Positions 16,506 through 24,618 of a stretch of DNA of 64,000 bases are shown piece after piece. Made by a program: the position numbers and the translations under genes. This DNA comes from Alkalihalobacillus sp. CinArs1 (GTDB lineage: Bacteria > Bacillota > Bacilli > Bacillales > Guptibacillaceae). The notes beneath the pieces are model-generated. The model made no database searches. It saw only the letters and a program-made list of their open reading frames with translations, and was not told the DNA's origin. Position 1 is the first letter of the stretch. Each line of letters begins with the position of its first letter. The stretch lies in the NCBI RefSeq assembly GCF_947387515.1, contig NZ_CANDOB010000001.1:1550001-1614000 (forward strand), given 5' to 3'.

Positions 16506-17291
16506 TTAATTTTCAACATCGTAAGGCAGGATCAACACTTCTACGCGTCTATTTTTCGTTCTGCCTTTCTCACTGTCATTCGAGGCGACCGGACGATACT
16601 CTCCATAGCCTGTGAAACTAAAAAGCTGTGGGTCCAGCTTACTGTTTTTCAAAAGCTCCGTCATGAAGTTCAGCGCTCGATCTGAGCTAAGATGCCAGTT
16701 TGACGGATACTGAGATGTCTTGATCGGTTTGTTATCTGTATGACCTGTCACAGTAATGTTTCTCGCAGGATCTGTGACGAGAAAACGAGAGATTTCACTT
16801 GCGATCCCCTTCGCATCATTCGTTAAGTAGGCTTGCCCGCTATTAAACAGCGCAGCTTCTTTTATCGTGATCAATAACCCTTCTTCTGTTAAGCTCGTTT
16901 GCAAATACGAATCGAGGCTCTGCTTCGAAATATACTGGTCGATTCGCTCTTTTAATTCCTGAAGATTATGGAGATCTTCCTCAAGCTTTTCTTCATCTTT
17001 TTCTTCAGGTAGTTCCTCTACGTCTTCTTTATCCTCAATTTCTTCTGTTAACCCAACGAACGAATCATCTTCAGGCTTCATGACCGATGGCTCGCTTTCT
17101 AGTACACCGGTGCCCCCATTTAAAACTTCTTCAAACGATCGTGTGATCGCTTCATATTTTTTTGCATCGACCGTACTCGCTGCGAATAGAACGATGAAAA
17201 GAGCAAGAAGTAGCGTGAGCATATCAGCATACGGAATGAGCCAGCTTTCATCGACGTGCTCGTCATGGTCTTCATGCCTTTTCTTACGCAT
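16506..17291 (-). CDS. motB: Flagellar motor protein MotB
   Basis: A 261-residue stator protein. The membrane segment after DESWLIPYADMLTLLLALF carries the proton/sodium-binding Asp in PYADM; the C-terminal OmpA/MotB peptidoglycan-binding domain has VTGHTDNKPI and NWHLSSDRALNFM and ends in KGRTKNRRVEVLI. ATG at 17291 is chosen over an in-frame GTG at 17297, and it overlaps the motA stop by 8 bases. Whether it uses H+ or Na+ cannot be decided from the sequence. Confidence 0.93.
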   Translation of the reverse strand: MRKKRHEDHDEHVDESWLIPYADMLTLLLALFIVLFAASTVDAKKYEAITRSFEEVLNGGTGVLESEPSVMKPEDDSFVGLTEEIEDKEDVEELPEEKDEEKLEEDLHNLQELKERIDQYISKQSLDSYLQTSLTEEGLLITIKEAALFNSGQAYLTNDAKGIASEISRFLVTDPARNITVTGHTDNKPIKTSQYPSNWHLSSDRALNFMTELLKNSKLDPQLFSFTGYGEYRPVASNDSEKGRTKNRRVEVLILPYDVEN

Positions 17292-18102
17292 CGGCACCTA
17301 CCCCTTCTCCAACTTTGACGTCACTTGATTTCTTTATTTCATCAAGATTCCGCTCTTTCTCCGGAAGGTAGACGAGTAGTTTATCTTCTACCATCGTAGG
17401 TGTCGCGCCTGACTGTACCGCTAGCAAACCTTCAAGCATGATCATCTTGATCTTTGCTTCCGCGTTCGACTTTCGTTTCAGCTTGTTCGCAAACGGATGC
17501 CACAGGACGTATCCTGTAAAGATTCCGAACAACGTCGCAATGAATGCTGCAGCGATCGATTTTCCTAAAAGCTCCATATCACCGAGATGACTGAGTGCAG
17601 CGACGAGTCCTACGACGGCACCAAGTACCCCAAGCGTCGGTGCATACGTTCCAGCTTGCGTGAAGATCCCCGCTCCTGCTTTATGACGTTCTTTCATCGC
17701 TTCAATATCTTCTACAAGGATCTCTTCGATAATTTCCCTAGAATGACCGTCGATGACCATTTGAAACCCTCTTCTTAGGAAATCATCTTCTAGTTTATCG
17801 AGGTTATCTTCTAGTGACAGCAAGCCATCTCGACGAGCGATCGTTGCCCACTCACGGAACATCGGAATGATTTCCTTAGCAGAGACTAACTTTTGATTCG
17901 TAAAAATAATCTTTAATAAAATCGGAAATTTTTTGATTTCGGAAAACGGAAAACCGATCAACAATGCTGCGGCTGTCCCGACAAAGATGATGACGAGGGC
18001 AGCTGGATTAAGTAGAGCAGCTGGATTGGCTCCCTTCAAAATCAACCCGCCTACGAGGACGGCAAAGCCGAGCAATAATCCGAACAAAGATGTTTTTTCC
18101 AA
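17284..18102 (-). CDS. motA: Flagellar motor protein MotA
   Basis: A 272-residue MotA with four membrane segments. The N-terminus EKTSLFGLLLGFAVLV aligns with B. subtilis MotA (DKTSLIG), supporting the TTG start at 18102, 5 bases after GAGGGTGA; a GTG at 18111 is less likely. The cytoplasmic loop carries charged residues that meet FliG (WATIARRDGLLSLEDNLD) and the third/fourth segments contain GTYAPTLGVLGAVVGL. First stator gene after fliS. Confidence 0.94.
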   Translation of the reverse strand: MEKTSLFGLLLGFAVLVGGLILKGANPAALLNPAALVIIFVGTAAALLIGFPFSEIKKFPILLKIIFTNQKLVSAKEIIPMFREWATIARRDGLLSLEDNLDKLEDDFLRRGFQMVIDGHSREIIEEILVEDIEAMKERHKAGAGIFTQAGTYAPTLGVLGAVVGLVAALSHLGDMELLGKSIAAAFIATLFGIFTGYVLWHPFANKLKRKSNAEAKIKMIMLEGLLAVQSGATPTMVEDKLLVYLPEKERNLDEIKKSSDVKVGEGVGADA

Positions 18103-18123
18103 TGCATTCACCCTCTATACTGC

Positions 18124-18492
18124 TTATTTCTGTTCCATCGCTTCTTTCCAAGTATTTCGAAACTCTTCTGCTAGCTCTTCAACTTCTTGCAGCTTCTCAA
18201 TATTGTTATTGATGTTTGCAGACACAAGCTGCTCGATCATGAACGCATATAACGAATCCATCGATTGAGAAAGCTCCATGTCCATATTGAGCGTTGCGCG
18301 TAGTTCTTCAAGAATGTTTTGTGCTTTGATAATATTTGTATGCTTGCCTTCCACATTGCCTTTTTTCATCGCGATCGCTGCCATCCGGATAAATTTAAGA
18401 CATCCGTTGTACAGCATGAGCGTCAATTCCTGTGGAGAGGATGTAGCGACTGAATTTCGTTGATACGTTTGATAAGGATTTTGCATTGCCAT
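18124..18492 (-). CDS. fliS: Flagellin export chaperone FliS
   Basis: A 122-residue FliS, which caps flagellin C-termini before export. It begins NPYQTYQRNSVATSSPQELTLMLYNGCLKFI, the signature of the family, and ends in the usual helical bundle. It follows fliT by 12 bases. Confidence 0.95.
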   Translation of the reverse strand: MAMQNPYQTYQRNSVATSSPQELTLMLYNGCLKFIRMAAIAMKKGNVEGKHTNIIKAQNILEELRATLNMDMELSQSMDSLYAFMIEQLVSANINNNIEKLQEVEELAEEFRNTWKEAMEQK

Positions 18493-18504
18493 CGAACGTT
18501 CCCC

Positions 18505-18885
18505 CTATTTTCTCTTATCGAAAAATGCTCCGTCTGTGTAAGCTTGTCCAGAGTTATATTTATTCGCTGCTGTCTTTCCTTGCTGCAAACGCCTCATCTG
18601 CTCAGAAAACGCTGCATAAAGATCGGACAGACGAGGTTGGATCGTTTCTTCAAGCGTACTCAACTGCTGAAGCATAAGCTGCTCTTCCTCCGTCCAGTCG
18701 GTACCTTCTTGCTTCATCGCTTTATCTAGAAGCTGAATCGTTTCTTCTCGTCGGTTGATCATGTTGTTGATTCCATCTAATTCTTCAGGCCCGTTTTCAT
18801 CCATCGAAGGATTCAGTCCATTGAGCGACTTTACGATTTGATTCGTCACAACGTGCATCTGATTCAGTGCATCAATTCTTTTCAT
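18505..18885 (-). CDS. fliT: FliT-like flagellar chaperone
   Basis: A 126-residue helical protein in the fliD-fliT-fliS order of Bacillus. Sequence conservation is low, as usual for FliT, so the call rests on position, size and helical content (for example NNMINRREETIQLLDKAMKQ). I start at the ATG at 18885, 2 bases after the fliD stop, with GGTGGG upstream inside fliD; the longer open frame to 18921 overlaps fliD. Confidence 0.72.
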   Translation of the reverse strand: MKRIDALNQMHVVTNQIVKSLNGLNPSMDENGPEELDGINNMINRREETIQLLDKAMKQEGTDWTEEEQLMLQQLSTLEETIQPRLSDLYAAFSEQMRRLQQGKTAANKYNSGQAYTDGAFFDKRK

Positions 18886-18887
18886 TT

Positions 18888-20360
18888 CTACATCCCACCA
18901 AGTAAGTTTTGTTGTACCCACATGCTTTGCTGATTCATTTTGTCCATCGCTGTTTCAAGCGCGGTAAACTGCTTCCAATAGCGGTCTTCGATAGAGCCGA
19001 GCTTATCTTCCCAGCGATCCATCTGCTGGTTAATGCTATCCAACCGTTTCGATAAAAAGCTATTATCGACAAGAACACCAGGTGTGCCAGCTTTTTTACC
19101 GAGACGATCGATTCCTTCATTTACTTTCTCGTAGATTCGATCTCCGATTCCAGCATCACCTTTTGTAAAAAGGCTCATCACTTCCTCAGGCTTTTGTGAG
19201 ATAGCCTCTTTCAACTTCCCTTCATCAATAAAAAGTTTACCGCCATCACGATAAGACCCTGTATTGATGCCGATTTCTGAAAGCATTGACAGTTCCCCAG
19301 CTTGAATACCATTTACAGGCGTCATCCAGGCACTGCGAAGGTCGCTCGCAATCCCTCTCACCGTTGCATCGCTTTGGAGAAGACCACTCTTCGCCTTCTC
19401 TTCCCAAAGCTCGATTTCTTTGTCTGAAAGATCCTCGCGCTGCGCATCTGTTAAAGGCGGGAAGTCTCTGTAGCGTTTTTCTGTGAGAAGACCCTGCGTT
19501 TTCTCAATCAACTCGTTGTACTTCTCGACAAACGATTTGATACTTTCAAATGACGCATCCGGATTGCTTTGAATCGATACTGTCGACGTGCCTTTTTCAA
19601 CAAGGTTAAGCTTTATGTTATTGATCGTCGTTTCGTTTGTTTTCAGGTTATTTACCGTGATGCCGTCGAAAGTGACCGAACCATACGAACCATTCGCAGT
19701 GGTTGCTCCTCCAAATAGGCGGTTTTCAACACCTGCATCACTAAAGTTCGAGAGTGTGATCGATTCATCTCCACCCATCGCTTTTGTCGATAGAAAAAAG
19801 CGTGACGTTGTATCATCAAAGTTCGCTCTCATACCGAGCGTTTCACCCGTCGTATCATCTGTTGCCTCAGCAATCTTTGTAGCAAGACTTTTAAACGTAT
19901 CTGCTGCCGTTATCGTGATCGTTGTTCCCTGCCCTTTTCCGTTCGTAAGGGTAAATGTTGTGTCGTTTGCGCCAGATTGCAGAACTCTATCAGTTCCTTT
20001 TGCTGAAGCACCAGCTTCGTTCGTAACTGCCTGCGCTGAAGTTAGCTTGGCACTCTCAGCAAGCCCATTCACCACAACTGCATAAGAACCAGGGGCCGCA
20101 GTAGGCATTGCTTCTGCCGTAACAGCAGCTCCGTTCGATGAACCTGCTTTATATGCGTTAAACGTTGACTGAAGTCTTAGCTTCGATGCAGCACTTCTCA
20201 TATCCGACATCATCGTATTGAGTTCCCGATAAGAATCCTTCTGCCACTCAACTGTTTGTTTTTGCTGTGATAGTTTATCGAGCGGTATGCGTTCCGCCCT
20301 CATCAGATCTTTCACCATCTGATCGATATCCATTCCCGATGCAAGCCCGGAAATCCTCAT
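18888..20360 (-). CDS. fliD: Flagellar filament cap protein FliD (HAP2)
   Basis: A 490-residue FliD that caps the growing filament. The N-terminus RISGLASGMDIDQMVKDLMRAERIPLDKL is diagnostic, and the C-terminus has the D0 helix with NSFLSKRLDSINQQMDRWEDKLGSIEDRYWKQF. ATG at 20360 lies 6 bases after GGAGGAG; the ATG at 20366 is inside that site. A sigma-D promoter precedes it and starts the fliD-fliT-fliS-motA-motB-fliL operon. Confidence 0.94.
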   Translation of the reverse strand: MRISGLASGMDIDQMVKDLMRAERIPLDKLSQQKQTVEWQKDSYRELNTMMSDMRSAASKLRLQSTFNAYKAGSSNGAAVTAEAMPTAAPGSYAVVVNGLAESAKLTSAQAVTNEAGASAKGTDRVLQSGANDTTFTLTNGKGQGTTITITAADTFKSLATKIAEATDDTTGETLGMRANFDDTTSRFFLSTKAMGGDESITLSNFSDAGVENRLFGGATTANGSYGSVTFDGITVNNLKTNETTINNIKLNLVEKGTSTVSIQSNPDASFESIKSFVEKYNELIEKTQGLLTEKRYRDFPPLTDAQREDLSDKEIELWEEKAKSGLLQSDATVRGIASDLRSAWMTPVNGIQAGELSMLSEIGINTGSYRDGGKLFIDEGKLKEAISQKPEEVMSLFTKGDAGIGDRIYEKVNEGIDRLGKKAGTPGVLVDNSFLSKRLDSINQQMDRWEDKLGSIEDRYWKQFTALETAMDKMNQQSMWVQQNLLGGM

Positions 20361-20393
20361 GAACATCTCCTCCGTTCATCACTCATACACATA

Positions 20394-20420
20394 CTATCGG
20401 CAAAGATCCGCTCGGTTTTA
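20394..20420 (-). promoter_or_regulatory. Sigma-D promoter before fliD
   Basis: On the minus strand TAAA (20420-20417), a 15-base spacer, then GCCGATAG (20401-20394). Seven of eight -10 bases match the consensus. It lies 34 bases before the fliD start codon. Confidence 0.85.
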
Positions 20421-20437
20421 AGATGTAAATAGTACTA

Positions 20438-20469
20438 TAAAAAAGAACCTTCATTTGTGAAGGTTCTCA
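20438..20469 (-). terminator. Terminator after flaG
   Basis: Stem AGAACCTTCA / TGAAGGTTCT with loop TTTG, followed on the minus strand by a T run, just after the flaG stop at 20475. Confidence 0.88.
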
Positions 20470-20474
20470 GCATT

Positions 20475-20822
20475 TTATATTTTTTGGTCCACCATAAAGC
20501 CAAGCAGTTCAGCAGTTGCCGCATATCGATCGAGAAAATCCTTTGACGGAATCTCTCTTATAACTTCATCACTCGTGCTATCTACTATCTGAACATAGAA
20601 CTCATTCAACTTATCGTGCAGCTGAAATTTAAGGTTCGTTTTTACAGGCATAATGAAATCATTCAGCTGTTCGATCTGTTGAACGACCTGTTCCTTTGTG
20701 TGAACCTTTTCTTTCTGTTCCTTCTTCTCTTCTTTTAGTTCCTTTACTTCTTTTACTTCAATAGGCTGTTGCACTTGCTTCCCTATACCAGGTATTTGAT
20801 TTGAAATTGATTTTATTTCCAT
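20475..20822 (-). CDS. flaG: FlaG family flagellar protein
   Basis: A 115-residue FlaG (YvyC-like). The N-terminal half is a charged linker rich in Lys/Glu; the C-terminal domain has the family pattern LKFQLHDKLNEFYVQIVDSTSDEVIREIPSKDFLDRYA. FlaG affects filament length in some bacteria; its role in Bacillus is unclear. It lies alone before fliD with its own terminator; I see no sigma-D box directly upstream. Confidence 0.9.
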   Translation of the reverse strand: MEIKSISNQIPGIGKQVQQPIEVKEVKELKEEKKEQKEKVHTKEQVVQQIEQLNDFIMPVKTNLKFQLHDKLNEFYVQIVDSTSDEVIREIPSKDFLDRYAATAELLGFMVDQKI

Positions 20823-20871
20823 GGTCCGATCCCCTTCAATAAGAGTTACTTAAACCCGACCTCTAATGAGA

Positions 20872-21048
20872 TTATTTCTTTATATCGATTGAACCTCCAA
20901 GATGAGGCTGTACCGACTGCTCCATCATCTTCACTAGTCCATTCGAATTTTCTTGTGCTTGATTCAAAGCTTTTTTGGTTAACGATACATCAACCTGCTG
21001 CTGGACCTTTGCTTGATTCAGCACCACCGAAAGCGCTGCAATATCCAT
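20872..21048 (-). CDS. YjfB-family putative motility protein (58 residues)
   Basis: A short frame of 58 codons starting MDIAALSVVLNQAKVQQQ and containing VDVSLTKKALNQAQENSNGLVK, the pattern of the YjfB family of small putative motility proteins (DUF4297-independent, PF14070-type by memory). It has an ATG with GGGAGT upstream and lies between hag and flaG, in the same direction, which supports a real gene. Its role is unknown. Confidence 0.82.
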   Translation of the reverse strand: MDIAALSVVLNQAKVQQQVDVSLTKKALNQAQENSNGLVKMMEQSVQPHLGGSIDIKK

Positions 21049-21069
21049 CTCAAAACACTCCCTTCGAAT

Positions 21070-21104
21070 AAAAAGGCCTTAGATGAGAGATCTAAGGCCT
21101 TTCT
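21070..21104 (-). terminator. Terminator of hag
   Basis: Stem AAAGGCCTTAGAT / ATCTAAGGCCTTT with a GAGAG loop and T run on the minus strand, 10 bases after the hag stop at 21114. Confidence 0.93.
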
Positions 21105-21113
21105 TGTTAGAAA

Positions 21114-22433
21114 TTAACGAAGAAGCTGAAGTACTTGCTGTGGATTCTGGTTAGCCTGTGCTAGCATCGCTTGAGCAGCTTGTGACTTGATGTTTTCTTT
21201 CGTCATGTTCATCATTTCTTTAGCCATGTCTACGTCGCGAATGCGGGATTCTGCGGCAGTAAGGTTTTCAGATGAAGCATTTAGGTTGTTTATTGTGTGC
21301 TCTAAACGGTTTTGAGAAGCTCCTAGTTTAGAGCGTTCTTGTGACACTGATTTTATAGCAGCATCTAAAACAGTAATTGCATTTGAAGCTTTCGTTGAGT
21401 CAGAAACATCTAGCGCGTATTCTGTATTACCAGAGTCATCAGATAAACCTGTAGCCGTAAAGTTTCCTCCTGCAGTTTCCGAAGAAACATTGAGATTAAG
21501 AGACCTCATGTCGCTTACATCAATAGCGAACTGCTGATTAGCATTAGCACCAACTTGTATTTTAGCAGTACCTCCAGTACCATCAGCGCCATTAGTTGTT
21601 TCAGCCAACCTTTCGGCTAGCAAACCTGAAGTTAGTGAAATAGAGTCTTCACCAGCAGTTCCTGCAAATTCACCTGTGTCTTTAGCTGTAATAGTTACTG
21701 TCCCATCAGTAGCACTTGTAACATTAAACTCATTCAATGAATTATTTGTTTCTTGACCAGCTAATAGATTTAGAGCTCCTGAAACATCTTTCCCAATTTG
21801 AGCAACACTATCTGCAATTCCTACTGTTATAGAATTCCCTGCAGTATCAACAACCGGTGCAGTACCTGCGTTAGCAGCCGCATCAAACTTAAGAGTATAT
21901 GTTTCACCACCGATTTCTAAAACGACGTCGTTATGGGCTGTACCTGCTGTAAAATCAGGAGCACCCAATGTTAAGGTTTGAGTTTCTTGTGTTGCACCTA
22001 CACCAGCGCCATTCATATCTCCATTTAATACTTTGTTTGAGTTAAATTCAGTATCGTTACCAATTCTTGAAATTTCAGAAGTTAATTGATTAATTTCTTT
22101 CTGGATTTCAGCTCGATCATCCGTCGTATTTGTATCACTCGCGGCCTGTACTGAAAGCTCTCTCATACGTTGTAGAATATTTTGTGTTTCTCCTAGAGCT
22201 CCTTCAGCAGTTTGAATCAAAGAAATACCATCCTGCGCATTACGACTAGCTTGATCCAATCCACGAATTTGACCACGCATTTTCTCAGATATTGCTAGAC
22301 CAGCTGCATCGTCTCCAGCACGATTTATACGAAGCCCAGATGAAAGCTTCTCCATCGAGCTACTTGCAGCGTTTTGGTTAACACCCATTTGACGGTACGT
22401 GTTCAAAGCATTGATATTATGGTTAATTCTCAT
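21114..22433 (-). CDS. hag: Flagellin (filament subunit)
   Basis: A 439-residue flagellin. The N-terminal D0/D1 helices (MRINHNINALNTYRQMGVN, KLSSGLRINRAGDDAAGLAISEK) and the C-terminal helix (SRIRDVDMAKEMMNM, ending QANQNPQQVLQLL) are fully conserved. The central 210 residues, rich in Gly, Thr, Ala and Asp, form an added D2/D3 surface domain; B. subtilis Hag has about 304 residues. It is preceded by a near-perfect sigma-D promoter and a leader with CsrA-type GGA motifs, and followed by a strong terminator, so it is a single-gene, highly expressed unit. Confidence 0.97.
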   Translation of the reverse strand: MRINHNINALNTYRQMGVNQNAASSSMEKLSSGLRINRAGDDAAGLAISEKMRGQIRGLDQASRNAQDGISLIQTAEGALGETQNILQRMRELSVQAASDTNTTDDRAEIQKEINQLTSEISRIGNDTEFNSNKVLNGDMNGAGVGATQETQTLTLGAPDFTAGTAHNDVVLEIGGETYTLKFDAAANAGTAPVVDTAGNSITVGIADSVAQIGKDVSGALNLLAGQETNNSLNEFNVTSATDGTVTITAKDTGEFAGTAGEDSISLTSGLLAERLAETTNGADGTGGTAKIQVGANANQQFAIDVSDMRSLNLNVSSETAGGNFTATGLSDDSGNTEYALDVSDSTKASNAITVLDAAIKSVSQERSKLGASQNRLEHTINNLNASSENLTAAESRIRDVDMAKEMMNMTKENIKSQAAQAMLAQANQNPQQVLQLLR

Positions 22434-22444
22434 ACTAAATTACC

Positions 22445-22487
22445 TCCGTGTAATGTGTTTTCTAGAAAGCCCACATCCGTTTGGACT
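22445..22487 (-). promoter_or_regulatory. Probable CsrA-binding hag leader
   Basis: On the minus strand the hag 5' leader holds two ACGGA motifs (around 22480-22476 and 22449-22445) plus a CAGGA motif further upstream; the second overlaps the AGGAGG-type ribosome site. In B. subtilis CsrA binds two GGA sites in the hag leader, one on the Shine-Dalgarno, and FliW relieves it. The presence of fliW-csrA next door supports the same control here. Confidence 0.62.
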
Positions 22488-22501
22488 TCCTGATATTTTC
22501 A

Positions 22502-22528
22502 TTATCGGCTGGAAAATTCAGTTGTTTA
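22502..22528 (-). promoter_or_regulatory. Sigma-D promoter of hag
   Basis: On the minus strand TAAA (22528-22525), 15 bases, GCCGATAA (22509-22502), nearly the textbook sigma-D sequence. A start about 7 bases on would give a leader of roughly 60 bases before the hag ATG. Confidence 0.92.
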
Positions 22529-22550
22529 TAGTTTTTTGAAAAATAAATTA

Positions 22551-22584
22551 AAAAGAACCGCTATGTGCTTTATAGCGGTTCTTT
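22551..22584 (-). terminator. Terminator after csrA
   Basis: Stem AAAGAACCGCTAT / ATAGCGGTTCTTT, then T-rich on the minus strand, 3 bases after the csrA stop. It separates fliW-csrA from hag. Confidence 0.9.
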
Positions 22585-22586
22585 GC

Positions 22587-22814
22587 CTAGCGTTTCAATT
22601 GAAAGTTTTGCAACTCACTTAGTTTGATCTCTTGTGAGGATGCTAGTTTATTCTCCTCTTGAATCTCCACGTAAACTTCTTTCCTATGTATGCTGATGTT
22701 TTTAGGCGCCTCCACTCCTAGTTTCACCGTATCGCCTTCAATACTGATGACCTTCAGCTCGATTTCATCATTAATGATGATCGACTGATCTTTTTTACGT
22801 CCGAGTACAAGCAT
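22587..22814 (-). CDS. csrA: Carbon storage regulator CsrA
   Basis: A 75-residue RNA-binding translational repressor. [23 protein letters not shown] and the [19 protein letters not shown] core are classical. ATG at 22814 follows the fliW stop by one base, with GGGAGG 8 bases upstream in fliW. In Bacillus it blocks hag translation and is antagonised by FliW. Confidence 0.96.
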   Translation of the reverse strand: MLVLGRKKDQSIIINDEIELKVISIEGDTVKLGVEAPKNISIHRKEVYVEIQEENKLASSQEIKLSELQNFQLKR

Positions 22815-22815
22815 C

Positions 22816-23259
22816 TTATCTGCCTCCCTCTGCCGCACTCACCAATGGTGCTTTAATTTGAAAATCCTTACTGAGTACGATTTGCTTTCCTTTTCCGCTC
22901 GAAAGATTCAGGATGATCGGGGCTTTTAAATTTATCGTCGCATCTTGTAATGATTCTTGTACGGTAAGGACGGAGAGTACCATCGCCTCCTCTGGCTTTT
23001 CAATCGCTAACTCTTTCAACAAGTCTTCTTCTAGATGAATTTCATAGTTCGGGTAGAAGGAAAATGAATCAGCTAGTATAAAGCACAAACTGCTTTCCTC
23101 CGTTGATTGCAGAAAGAAAAACGGCGACTCATTCTGTTCATCAGCGGGTAATAGACAGTATGTGGTGTATTGTTCAAGGCCGGGAATTCCGTTCGAAAAG
23201 GTGATGAGGGAATCTTTGTTCACTTCTAGTTCACCGAAGCGGGTCGTGAGGATTTTCAT
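22816..23259 (-). CDS. fliW: Flagellar assembly factor FliW
   Basis: A 147-residue FliW, which binds both flagellin and CsrA in a partner-switch. It has the usual beginning ([25 protein letters not shown]) and the [12 protein letters not shown] segment near the end. It overlaps nothing but is spaced one base from csrA. A TATAAT at 23300-23295 on the minus strand is a candidate housekeeping -10. Confidence 0.95.
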   Translation of the reverse strand: MKILTTRFGELEVNKDSLITFSNGIPGLEQYTTYCLLPADEQNESPFFFLQSTEESSLCFILADSFSFYPNYEIHLEEDLLKELAIEKPEEAMVLSVLTVQESLQDATINLKAPIILNLSSGKGKQIVLSKDFQIKAPLVSAAEGGR

Positions 23260-23373
23260 AGAAAAAACTCCTTTATCTGTAAAAGTCTATCCTCATTATA
23301 AGTCTTTTGTCGTCTTTTAACAGGTTGAATTTGTTGAAAATTTTAAAATTCGATACACTTAAAGGAGGAGCTT

Positions 23374-24597
23374 ATGAGCGATCAAAACACGTTTCTAAAG
23401 AAACTTAAAAGCGTTGGCCCTGGCGCCATCGTCGCCGCAGCTTTTATAGGACCAGGAACTGTAACGACCGCTACTCAGGCAGGAGCTGGATTTGGATTTG
23501 CATTGATGTGGGCACTCGTTTTTTCGATACTCGCAACGATCACCCTTCATGAGATGTCAGCGCGACTTGGAATCACGGCGAGAATGCAGCTTGGCGAAGC
23601 GATGAGAAAGCAGTTCAGCAGTCCGTTGATGAAAGGAATCAGCATCATTCTCGTTCTTGCAGCGATCGGTGTAGGAACGGCCGCCTACGAAACCGGCAAC
23701 ATCCTGGGCGGTGCGCTCGGTCTTTCTACCATGACGGGCATTTCAGTGAACATATGGGGGCCAGTCATCGGGATCATCGCTGCGATTCTTCTTTACTCAG
23801 GAAACTACAAAGCGATTGAAAAAGTGTTCGTCGTTCTCGTGCTAGTCATGAGCGTTTGCTTTGTAGCGACTGCTATCGTCATTAAGCCGGATCTCGGGGC
23901 AATGTTTAAAGGCGCATTCCTGCCAACGTTCCCAACTGGTGGCACACTGTTTGCGATCGCCTTGATCGGGACGACGGTCGTTCCTTATAACATCTTTCTT
24001 CACTCTTCTACAGTTCAAGAGCACTGGCGAGGAAAGGAAGGGTTAAAAGAAAGTCGTTTTGATACCGTTTTCTCGATCATCGTCGGAGGGTTGATCTCAC
24101 TTTCGATCGTTGTATCGGCTGCAGTTGCTTTTCCGCTCGGTACAAACATAACGGATGCTTCTGAAATGGCCGTTCAGTTAGAACCCCTTCTCGGATCATG
24201 GGCGAAGGTGTTCTTTGCGATCGGATTGTTATCTGCTGGAATCACATCTTCTATTTCCGCTCCCCTTGCAGCCGCCTATGCGATCAGCGGTGTTTTCGGG
24301 TGGTCGATGGATCTGAAAGCAACGAAATTCAGAGTGATCTGGGGAGTCGTTATTTTAATCGGAATCGTCGGTTCAGCTCTTGGGATGAGTCCTACGACCG
24401 TCATTATTTTCGCACAGTATGCAAACGGCTTGATGCTGCCGATCATCTCTATTTTCTTACTTTATGTTATGAATAATAAAGAACTACTTGGTGAATACGT
24501 CAATCGCACACTCTCAAATATTTTGGGCGGTATCGTATTACTCGTAACGCTCGTTCTCGCCCTTCATTCGCTTGGAATACTAGAACTTTTCTTGTAA
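23374..24597 (+). CDS. Nramp-family transporter of the YcsG type, metal ligands not conserved
   Basis: A 407-residue membrane protein with about 11 membrane segments of the Nramp fold. In Nramp metal transporters segment 1 has DPGN and segment 6 has MPH. Here the matching sequences are GPGTVTTATQAGAGFGF and GTTVVPYNIFLHSS, so the Asp and Met metal ligands are absent. It lies 21 bases before pxpB, as ycsG does near the kip genes of B. subtilis. The substrate is therefore unlikely to be a classical divalent metal; transport of something linked to 5-oxoproline is inferred from context only. AAGGAGG precedes the ATG. Confidence 0.82.
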   Translation: MSDQNTFLKKLKSVGPGAIVAAAFIGPGTVTTATQAGAGFGFALMWALVFSILATITLHEMSARLGITARMQLGEAMRKQFSSPLMKGISIILVLAAIGVGTAAYETGNILGGALGLSTMTGISVNIWGPVIGIIAAILLYSGNYKAIEKVFVVLVLVMSVCFVATAIVIKPDLGAMFKGAFLPTFPTGGTLFAIALIGTTVVPYNIFLHSSTVQEHWRGKEGLKESRFDTVFSIIVGGLISLSIVVSAAVAFPLGTNITDASEMAVQLEPLLGSWAKVFFAIGLLSAGITSSISAPLAAAYAISGVFGWSMDLKATKFRVIWGVVILIGIVGSALGMSPTTVIIFAQYANGLMLPIISIFLLYVMNNKELLGEYVNRTLSNILGGIVLLVTLVLALHSLGILELFL

Positions 24598-24618
24598 TTA
24601 CGAAAGGAGTCTATCGAA

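Noticed and set aside
19588-20085. 165-codon open frame opposite fliD
   Set aside because: It lies wholly inside fliD on the other strand, is Val/Pro/Ser-rich as expected of a shadow frame, and has no ribosome site.
23331-23359. TTGTTG-N17-TACACT promoter for the Nramp-like gene
   Set aside because: Transcription would begin in the ribosome site 8 bases before the ATG, which is not credible for this gene.
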